DNA of 64,000 nt from Ustilaginoidea virens (taxonomy: Eukaryota; Ascomycota; Sordariomycetes; Hypocreales; Clavicipitaceae). The notes beneath the pieces are model-generated. The model was not told the DNA's origin and ran no database searches. It was given only the letters and a program-made list of their open reading frames with translations. Below are positions 56,676 through 64,000 of this stretch, one piece after another. How positions within the stretch are numbered: the first letter of the stretch is position 1; the number at the start of each line of letters is the position of its first letter. The stretch spans positions 3,782,501 through 3,846,500 of the forward strand of contig NC_057317.1 in assembly GCF_000687475.1 (NCBI RefSeq). The letters are read 5' to 3'. The position numbers and the translations under genes were made by a program.

Positions 56676-58217
56676 ATGGCTACCGTCGCTGCTGTGGCCA
56701 AGGAGGGCCTCTTTATCCCTGTAAGTCCTTGCACTTGCTCGAGACGGCGTCATGCAAATGCAAAATCAAAATCATGCATGTCCCGAGGGAATCTGTCGCC
56801 GGCACGTAAAACGCACTCCCGTGGGCCGCTGCAAAGCAAACACGATGCAGCAAAACACGATGCGGAATCCGCCGCCTTGCCAGACAGACCCCAACAGACC
56901 CCAACAGACCCCAACAGACCCCAACAGACCCCAAGACTGACACCTGCCCTGGCAACAAACAACAGCTTGTGGACTTTTCCAAATTCCTGAGCGGCACCCC
57001 GGAGGAGCGCCGAGCCACCGCCAAGACCATCCTCCACGGGTTTCAAACCGCCGGATTCATCTACCTGGAAAACCACCCCATACCCGCCGACGCCGTCAAG
57101 CATGCCTTTGCCCATTCCGCCCGCTTCTTTGCCCTCGACGCCGCGGCAAAGCTGAAGCTGAGCTGGACCACCCCAGAGGCGAACCGCGGCTACTCGGCGC
57201 CCGGACGTGAAAAAGTCAGCCAGTCCCTCGACACGGCCGAAGTGGACAAGATCAGAAGCGCAGCTCCGGACTTGAAGGAGTCTCTCGAGATTGGCAGGGA
57301 CACCAACCCCAAGTATCCCAACCCCTGGCCCGCCGAGGAAGGAAACCTGAAGGGGTTCAGGGCCGGCTTGCTGGACTTCTTTGCCAGGTGCCAGGAACTG
57401 CATCTGCAGCTGATGCGGGCCATTGCCCTGGGCATGAACCTCGACGAGGCATTCTTTGCCAAGTTTGTGGACGCGGCTGACAACACGTTGCGGCTGCTGC
57501 ATTACCCGGGAGTTGGCGCCCACGTCTTCAAAGCAAATCCGGGCCAGGTCAGAGCTGGGGAGCATAGCGTACGTGCATCATCATCATCATTCTTCTCACC
57601 ATGGTCGTCTGCGCACGAAGGAGGGCTTCTGTTCTTTCTCGTCGAGGTGAAAAGTCGGGGCAACAGATGGCGTTGCTAATGACCCCAATCGACACGGCAG
57701 GATTACGGATCAGTGACGCTTCTTTTCCAGGACGATCGCGGTGGTCTTCAGGTCAAGTCGCCGACGGGCCAATTCGTGGATGCCACACCCATCAAAGGCA
57801 CCATTGTCGTCAATGCCGGCGATTTGCTGGCTCGCTGGAGCAACGACACCATCAAGAGCACAATACATCGCGTGGTTGAACCACCTGGCCAGGGCCAGGA
57901 CCACCCTCCTCGGTATAGCATCGCGTGCGTTTTACCGCTCTTGTCGTGTTTCGTTTTTGGCCCCGTCCGCTTTCCCTTCTTGGTCCCCTCCCCCCTTGCA
58001 AGAACCGACTCGGTCGCAGATGCGGCATCTTGTTTCTCTGAATTCTGCAGCTTCTTCTTGTTTTCGACTAATGCGCTCGAGTAGATATTTTTGCCACCCA
58101 AATGCCGACAGCTTCATCGAAACGCTGCCGGGAACGTACGCATCGACCAAGGACAAGAAGTATGACGGCGTGAACAGCAAGGAGTATCTGGTGCGGAGGC
58201 TAACGGCCACCTACTGA
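56676..58217 (+). CDS. 2-oxoglutarate/Fe(II)-dependent oxygenase, isopenicillin-N-synthase-like fold
   Basis: Four exons, 56676-56720, 56966-57568, 57701-57924 and 58085-58217, give 334 residues. The N-terminal DIOX_N part reads LVDFSKFLSG, GFIYLENHPIP and NRGYSAPGREKVS. The Fe(II) ligands are His215 and Asp217 (GEHS-DYGSVTLLFQD) and His272 (STIHRV); PRYSIAYF supplies the Arg-x-Ser for 2-oxoglutarate. Intron 2 falls exactly between the Ser and Asp of the HxD triad. Intron 1 contains five CCCCAACAGA decamers (about 56890-56935). Proteins of this type in fungi hydroxylate or oxidise diverse small molecules; the substrate is unknown. Confidence 0.92.
56890..56938. repeat. CCCCAACAGA decamer array within an intron
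   Basis: Five tandem 10-bp units inside intron 1 of the oxygenase gene. It produces an apparent Pro-rich frame on the plus strand that is not coding. Confidence 0.85.
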
Positions 58218-58771
58218 AGCTGGCATGACATGATGATTTTGCAGGATCCTTACCTACCTGGTGTTGCACCAAAAGGGTGACGACGCCACACCAACGGCGG
58301 CTCTGCTGGGCTTCTTATACTGTGACAGCTTGAGTGTTGCCATGTTTTACGTACCTTTGCCGAATAGCTTTGATGAAGTAGTGGTGAACACGTCTGCCGA
58401 ACTAGGTACGCAACAGAGCAGTGACGAATGCCGTGGGTGAAATTGAGGTTACCGTAGCTTCCTGATGACCGGCTGGCAGCATCAGCATCAGCATCCCATT
58501 GGGCGCGTGGCGTGCGGCCTAGCTGCACCTGTAAACTCTCCGGACGCCAAAAAAAAAAAAAAACCAACAGAAGAGGGGGTTGGGGGGCAACATGTCGAGA
58601 AGTGAAAAGGGCTTTTTTTTTTTTTTTCCCCTCCCCTTTACTCTCCCCCCCCTTTCCCTCTTGACTGTTTGGTTCGTTTCCGTCGTCTTTTTGATTCTTG
58701 ATGGCTACCTGCTAGCCTCCACCATCCTGCTGCTCTGCTCCATCCCCAGATCGGGCCTCGGACCTCGTCAC
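58218..58771. other. Intergenic region upstream of the APH-like gene
   Basis: It has an A run at about 58549-58563 and a T run at about 58613-58627. The next frame opens at 58580 but reads through the T run as poly-Phe, so that part is treated as leader. Confidence 0.5.
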
Positions 58772-60052
58772 ATGCACACCATGGCTATGGCTGCGCACTC
58801 CCCGCCCGCCGAGCGCGACGACGACATCTTCACCAGGAGCAACTGCCATCCCGAGACGAGGGGCGAGTGCCTCGACTTTGCCCGCCTGGCCTTTCCCGAG
58901 GAGCACGTCGCCGAGGCCGACACGCAGGGCCACTGCTCCTACACGGTCGCCGTCTCCACCACCCATCTCCTGCAGTTCCGCCCGGAGAGGTTCAAGCTCG
59001 ACATGGGCATCTACGACGACGCGCGCCGCATGTTCGGGCACGTGGTCGCGGAAACCACGTATCTCGGGCCTCTGGGCGGCATACCGCTCCGGGGCGAGGG
59101 GTACGACCGCCCCCTGCTGCACATGTACCTCGTCGAGAGGCTGCCGGGGGTGCCGCTCGTCAGCCTGCTGGGCGAGCAGGATGGTGGTGGTGGTGGTGGA
59201 GCTGATGCTGCTTCTTCTTCTGCTTCTGCTGCTTCTGCTTCTGCTGCTGCTTCCGCCACGGAATTCCGCGCCGCGCTCGTCCAGGACCTGGCCCGCATCT
59301 TTGCGATCGCGTACCACCACCGCCGGCCCCGGCGGGACCTGGCCGGCGCCCGGGGCCGCATCGGCTCGTCCCTGCAACGCCGCGCGGATCTCGTCGCCAA
59401 AATCAAGGACCGCGAGGTCTGCCGCGAGGCCCAGTCCGTCCGGCACTACCTCGACCACATCGAGCACCTGCCCTGGTGCCTGACGCACGGGGACCTCATC
59501 CCCAGCAACATGCTGGTGGACCCGGCCACGGGCCGGATAACCGGTCTGCTGGACTGGGCCGAGGGGGAGTGGCTGCCCCTCGGGGTGGGCATGTACGCCG
59601 TGGACGAGATCCTGGGCGCCGACGACGCGGCGCGCGGGTTCGTCTTCTCCCCGCACCATCAGCAGCTGAGGATGCTGTTCTGGAAGACGTTTCTGGGTCT
59701 CTGCGAGGCGTCGGCCCCGGCGTCGGCCCCGGCCCCGGCCCCGGCCCCGGCCCCGCTGGACGTCGGCTCCAGGTGCGTGCTGAGGGAGGTCGAGATGGCC
59801 AGGAGGATGGGCCTGCTGCTCTGGAGGGGCATAGCCTTTGACGACGGGAGGCTGGACCGGCCGGTGGAACGAGGGCGCGACGACGCGGAGCTCAAGAAGC
59901 TCAAGGTGCTGCTGGGCGCGCCCGGCGCCACGGACTGCCTGGTGTGGGTGGAGGGCTTCGAGTGCGAGGAGGAGCAGGACAATGCGTGGTACTGGGGCAG
60001 GTGGATGGGCGGTTGCTTTGGCGTTCTGGTGTGTGCGTTGATGTTGTTGTGA
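58772..60052 (+). CDS. APH-family (aminoglycoside phosphotransferase fold) protein
   Basis: Single exon, 426 residues from MHTMAMAAH; an ATG three codons on is also possible. The N-lobe has FARLAFPEEHVAEAD and LLHMYLVERLPGVPLVSLL. The catalytic loop is THGDLIPSN (His239, Asp241) and the metal-binding loop GLLDWAEGEW, together the kinase-like signature of Pfam APH proteins. An Asp-poor Ser/Ala/Gly insert (about residues 137-165) is coded by GGT and TCT/GCT triplet repeats; an Ala/Pro hexamer run (CCGGCC) occurs near 59715-59757. Fungal members of this large family phosphorylate unknown small molecules, not necessarily drugs. The long minus-strand frame opposite (58712-60355) is a shadow. Confidence 0.85.
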   Translation: MHTMAMAAHSPPAERDDDIFTRSNCHPETRGECLDFARLAFPEEHVAEADTQGHCSYTVAVSTTHLLQFRPERFKLDMGIYDDARRMFGHVVAETTYLGPLGGIPLRGEGYDRPLLHMYLVERLPGVPLVSLLGEQDGGGGGGADAASSSASAASASAAASATEFRAALVQDLARIFAIAYHHRRPRRDLAGARGRIGSSLQRRADLVAKIKDREVCREAQSVRHYLDHIEHLPWCLTHGDLIPSNMLVDPATGRITGLLDWAEGEWLPLGVGMYAVDEILGADDAARGFVFSPHHQQLRMLFWKTFLGLCEASAPASAPAPAPAPAPLDVGSRCVLREVEMARRMGLLLWRGIAFDDGRLDRPVERGRDDAELKKLKVLLGAPGATDCLVWVEGFECEEEQDNAWYWGRWMGGCFGVLVCALMLL

Positions 60053-60539
60053 GTTGTGGAGTTGCGAGTTTGTGTTGGGGGGGATGATTTGGGTGAAGAT
60101 TTTTGTAGCAGCGATTTCTCCGAGGCCAAAGTCCTGGCGGAGTCGGAGCACCCCAGCCTGCGCTGGGCAGGCGGTACCTTGTACCTGGGGGTTGAGGGCT
60201 GGTAACCCGTGCCTGGGCGGTCGGTGCCTTTTTTGGCCATAGTACGGAGTACGGAGTACGGAGTACAGAGTATCAGACCAATGTACGGAGTACCTAATTC
60301 GAGTCGCGCACGGCTGGGTCACGGCTGGGCCAACTTGCCGCGGCTTCGCCTCCACACAACAAGCTCCCCGTCGGCCAATGCAGTCAAGCAGCTCACAACT
60401 TCAAATTCCAATTTCCGACTTCCGGCTTCCGACTTTCGACTTCCAACTTCCTCTCCTTGCCTTGCCTTGCCTTGCCTTGCCTTGCCTTGCCTTGCAACCC
60501 CCAATCGAATCCTCTCCATTCCACGACCGATCAGCGACC
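60053..60539. promoter_or_regulatory. Promoter region of Phs1 with two arrays
   Basis: Holds four TACGGAGTA copies (60243, 60250, 60257 overlapping, and 60284) and a CCTTG pentamer array at 60455-60494, ending about 45 bp before the ATG. No gene is seen. Confidence 0.6.
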
Positions 60540-61537
60540 ATGGCCGACAAACGCGGGTCCGCCAGGCCGGCGTCGCCCCTCAAGTCCGCCTACTTGATCC
60601 TCTACAACTTTGCGTCCGCCGTGGCCTGGAGCGTCGTGCTCGGCCGCACAATCGGCCTGCTTCGCCTGCGCGGTCCAGCCACCGTCTACGCCGGCGTGGG
60701 CGAGTGGACAAAGTGGACGCAGACCATGGCCATCATGGAAATTGCCCATTCTCTGCTCGGTAGGCCGCCCTCTCCCCGCCTCTTCTTTCCTTCTCCCCCC
60801 CTGCCTGCCCGACGCTTGTTGTCTCGGCCTCTCTGCCCGGAAACACGCGAGACGCAGCTGCATGGGCAAACGAAATCAGTGTCCGTGATGTGATGCGCGA
60901 GGCCGCAATCCCTCCCTCCCTTACTAGCTGACCGGACGGACGTCTCCGCCGTCGACACAGGCATCGTTCGTGCCCCTCTCAGCACCACCCTGCTGCAAGT
61001 CTCGTCCCGGCTTCTGCTCGTCTGGAAAATCGTCGACTCGTGGCCCTTCCTCGCCCTCTCTCCCTTTTATTCCTCCATGCTCATCGCCTGGTCCGTCACC
61101 GAGGTCATTCGATACTCGTACTTTGCGCTCTCGCTGGCCGGTGTGCTGCCCGCCTTTTTGACTTGGGCGCGCTATAGTACCTTTTACGTGCTGTATCCCC
61201 TGGGGATCACGAGCGAGTGCATGCTTGTGTACGGCGCGACCATCCCCGCGGCTCAGACGAGCAAGATCGAACCGTACATCCTGTATGGCATCTTGGCTAC
61301 TTATGTTCCTGGTATGTCACTGCCTTCCCCGTCGCACTAACACCAGTTCCTTTTTTTTTTTCTTTTTTTTTTTTATTCTTTCGCGTAGCGGAAAATACCA
61401 TTGCAGCACTCGAAGCGGTTGTGCTGACCATGTCATGTATGCTTTTGTCAGGCTCGTTCATCTTGTTCACCCACATGATGAAGCAGCGAAGCAAAGTCAT
61501 GCGTTCTCTCAAGGCCAATGACGCCAAGTCTCAATAG
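60540..61537 (+). CDS. phs1: Very-long-chain 3-hydroxyacyl-CoA dehydratase Phs1
   Basis: Three exons, 60540-60759, 60961-61311 and 61452-61537, give 218 residues, matching yeast Phs1 (217). It removes water from 3-hydroxyacyl-CoA in the ER fatty-acid elongase cycle. The active Tyr and Glu lie in LYPLGITSE (Tyr152, Glu159), spaced as in the yeast enzyme. Other family blocks are WTKWTQTMAIMEIAHSLLG, VSSRLLLVWKIVD, WSVTEVIRYSYFAL and the end GSFILFTHMMKQRSKVM. Six hydrophobic stretches fit a polytopic ER protein. The acceptor at 61451 was chosen over the earlier AG at 61388 because it restores VPG-SF. Confidence 0.95.
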
Positions 61538-61755
61538 TAGTCGGCTTTTGGGCGGGCGAGGTTCTTTTGGGTTTCGCATCCTATTTCTCGGCTGATAAAC
61601 CCAACCGGAGAGAGAGAGAGCAAGGAAGCGTCTCGAAAGCAGAACTTGGAGCAAGAGGGAGAAGAAACGATGAAAGCTGTGGTCAACCGCACTATGCAAC
61701 CCACACCGTTATGCGAGGTTTGATGAGTTGTAATTTTGGACTTGATTTGTTGAGC

Positions 61756-63310
61756 TTATGATTCCGCCGGCGCAGTTTGTGGGCGCTCTCCCTCATCGGC
61801 TGGTCCAGAACCATCGTCCGAGCTACTTTCGTACCAATCGTTCCGCGACCACTGAGCAATTAAGCCTGCTGCGTCAAGCGACAGCTTCTCGTAGCCGGGA
61901 TTTTTAGCCGGTTCAAACATGGCTGTTTTTGTCAAGCATTGTTAGCACAGGGTCAGATGAAATCTCACAACGTAACGTGCCGTGCCGTGCCGTGCCGTTC
62001 CTATCCTGAAACCGATAATCAACGTGAGCAAGAAACAAAACAACTCACTCATGTGTGCCACAGTTTCGTCGGTGGCCTTGTCATTCACAGCCTCCATCCA
62101 GTCGCCCGCTGCCATCGTCTTGGGGAGATTGCAAAATGTCCTGTCCTTGCCCAGCACGGTGCCTGCCATGCTAACCTTGGAGGAGGCGGCTTTTCCCAGG
62201 CGCGTGTACACGTTGGCATAACCCATGTTCAGGTCCTCGTGGAGCTGAACCATGAACCTCACGCGCTTCTTCAGCTCCTCTGCCCGAGCAAGACAGCCGA
62301 CGAATTCCAGGTGAGAGGATGCCCATGTCCACCCTTCGGTGATTTGGTCGCGATTCACCCAGGCTGCGGCTCCGCCGGCGGCAACCGCGCCCGCCGCCCC
62401 GGCGTACATGGCCATCCTGCCCCATTTTGCCCATCCGCCGCCGCCGGCTGCTGCTGCTGCTGCTTCTGTGGATTTCGCTGCTTCCGCGGACTTCGTAGCG
62501 GCAGAAGCGGGAGCCCGTGCCGTGTTGGTGCCCCAGAGCGCCGTCTTCAACCCGCTGAGCTGGGAGAGCGTAGCCGCGGCACTCTGGTAGTGCTCCTCAG
62601 CGCCGTGGGCAACCACTCCAGGTGCTATGCCCAGATATGGCGTGTCAAACGCCAGCACCCCCTGGATATACGGGAACATGAGACTGTTGAAGCTGGGCTT
62701 GCCCGTCTTTTCGATGCCGTCCTCGGAGTAGATTGGCTTTTCCGAAGCCAAAGCAATGACCAACTCGGCCGCGACAATGCCGCCCATCGAGTGGCCGACC
62801 AGAACCGTTCTCACTGACGGGTCGACGGTGGGAGACGGCGTGCCTGACGCCACTTCCATGTCTATGACCTTTTCCTCCAACCTAGTCGAGACGACCTCGC
62901 CGTCAGCCAGCTGCTTCGTTTTTCACCCCGAGGCCGCGACATGTCCAAGCAGGGGGTAGCAGGCAGCAGGGGCAGCAGGGGCAGCAGGGCACACCTACCA
63001 GTCACGGAAGCGGCTCACGCACTGTCCCAAATCACCTCTTGTCTCGTACTTGGGATACACCAGCACGCGCACATCTACCTTTGGTAGTTTCAGAGCCACT
63101 ACATCACTAAGATGCTTTGTGAACTGGTAGTCATCTCCAAAGGTTGATTCGCCACCCTGAGGCATCGTGGCATCAGCTTCCCACCCGGCTGGTCTTCAGG
63201 TGCACACGGTGGCGGACACGAGAACAAGCAGCAAGCCTGTCGAGACACGAGGATACACACACACTCACCTTGAATCCGTGGATAAAACATAGCACAAGAG
63301 TTTTCCTCAT
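61756..63310 (-). CDS. Lipase-like alpha/beta hydrolase with a membrane segment
   Basis: Four exons, 63310-63269, 63156-62999, 62881-62049 and 61922-61756, give 399 residues. The N-terminus reads VLCFIHGFKGG (oxyanion-type His-Gly). The nucleophile elbow is GHSMGG (Ser98). FDTPYLGIAPG follows. A Gly/Ala-rich segment (AMYAGAAGAVAAGGAAAW) after a GCT/GCA-coded Ala run may be a membrane anchor. The C-terminal exon encodes NPGYEKLSLDAAGLIAQW. The order resembles DUF676/PGAP1-like fungal lipases. All introns are GT-AG. The single open frame at 61942-62880 misses both ends of the protein, including the N-terminal HGF motif. Confidence 0.87.
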
Positions 63311-64000
63311 GATTTACGCTTTGGCAGGGATAAATCCTTGAAATGATACAGGGCACCTCATCTATTCGGGGCTTTGGACAGGCATGTCTTTCAAGTCGAG
63401 TCGGTTAAATGACTTTGACAAAGTAGTTGCTCCGTTAGGACGCAAGAGAAATATTGAAAAGAAGGCAAGTGCCAGGCAAGTGCCAGGCAAGTGCAAGTGG
63501 GCGGTGGCGATGGCGATGGCGACGGCGACTTGGCTAGTCCTGGACCGCGTCAAGCTGACAGAGTCAACCAGCCAATGGCAGGCTGCCCCCGCCTGCACCC
63601 AGCTGATAATACATACTGATTGACAGCTTCTGCAACGTTGGCCACCTGCCCGCCACCTGCCACCAACGGAGCCTGGGCACTCGGCGATGCCCTCGCTTAT
63701 TATTCGTCTCGTCAACTCAATGTTTACCGTCGTTGAATGCCATGCTGTACTGCTATGGTATATTGTCCCCTGATATCAACAGTATTCTTTCACTAGAGTA
63801 CATTTTTCTTTTTCCATCTTCGTTGCCTTCCGTCTTCATCTCCTGCTCATCGTCACTCTCTCTATACCACCTGCCTGCTCCAAGAGACCAACGTCGTCTG
63901 CAATCGCAGTAGGCCTACTGGCTTGCCCGTCTTTCTTAATCAAGTCTTTGAACCCGCGCCTCCCCATCTCATCTTCCTTGCGCTCGGTATCGAACTCACG
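63311..64000. other. Right window end, no gene recognised
   Basis: It contains short repeats (AGTGCCAGGCA near 63468-63490 and GGCGAT near 63503-63528) and a CT-rich promoter-like stretch from about 63790, so a plus-strand gene may start beyond the window. Confidence 0.4.

Noticed and set aside
54246..60052. Secondary-metabolite gene cluster
   Set aside because: Oxygenase, amidohydrolase and APH-like genes are adjacent, but no backbone enzyme (PKS, NRPS, terpene synthase) or pathway regulator is present.
58712..60355. 547-codon minus-strand frame
   Set aside because: Antisense of the GC-rich APH-like gene; His/Gln/Arg-rich composition typical of shadows.
61939..62817. 292-codon plus-strand frame
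   Set aside because: Antisense of the alpha/beta hydrolase; the minus strand has GHSMGG and consistent exons.
63980..64000. Possible tRNA T-arm on the minus strand (GAGTTCGATACC)
   Set aside because: Cut by the window end; no acceptor stem or D-arm can be seen, so it cannot be supported. A similar word near 47130 also lacks an A box.

Overview
The window is nuclear DNA of a filamentous ascomycete, most likely a Sordariomycete of the Hypocreales type. The basis is short GT-AG introns, CT-rich promoters with long poly-T and poly-C runs, proteins that read as Pezizomycotina orthologues, and one retroelement whose in-frame stops look like repeat-induced point mutation (RIP). Species cannot be fixed from sequence alone. 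All functional calls come from reading translated motifs; no database search was run.

Layout. Positions 1-12.6 kb are a nest of LTR retroelements. A large palindrome made of two facing copies of one LTR is interrupted in one arm by an unrelated solo LTR with a perfect 5-bp target duplication. Next come an intact 1449-codon Copia-type Pol frame, its 3' LTR, a RIP-damaged minus-strand gag-like gene that runs up to the LTR edge, and a Copia gag-protease fragment bounded by a duplicated LTR on one side and an inverted LTR on the other. A HET-domain gene (12960-15032) borders the repeats.

From 18.7 kb the window is ordinary gene space. In order it holds: a secreted large-subunit catalase, a Pin4-type parvulin, a divergent pair of 40S ribosomal protein genes (eS12 and uS8), a GT90/CAP10-like glycosyltransferase, Paf1, Rer1, an NCS1 purine-cytosine permease-like transporter, a TruD/Pus7 pseudouridine synthase, an Mkk-type MAP kinase kinase, Dbp8 RNA helicase, a fungal acidic protein of unknown function, an Iba57/Caf17-like mitochondrial protein, a DUF2235 pseudogene, a Cwc23/DNAJC17-like J-protein, an ACMSD-like amidohydrolase, a 2-oxoglutarate/Fe(II) oxygenase, an APH-fold phosphotransferase, the Phs1 3-hydroxyacyl-CoA dehydratase and a lipase-like alpha/beta hydrolase. 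Most are unlinked housekeeping functions, and I see no operon or biosynthetic cluster. Intron-exon models were rebuilt by hand so that frame and splice sites agree.

The gene-poor gaps (15.0-18.7, 39.4-42.5, 44.1-47.6 and 48.4-50.4 kb) carry short tandem arrays, homopolymers and two dispersed motifs, TACGGAGTA and TAGGTACC-like words. The most notable structures are the inverted-LTR architecture with a readable order of events, the contrast between an intact Pol and a RIP-marked neighbour, and the strong excess of the 9-mer TACGGAGTA.
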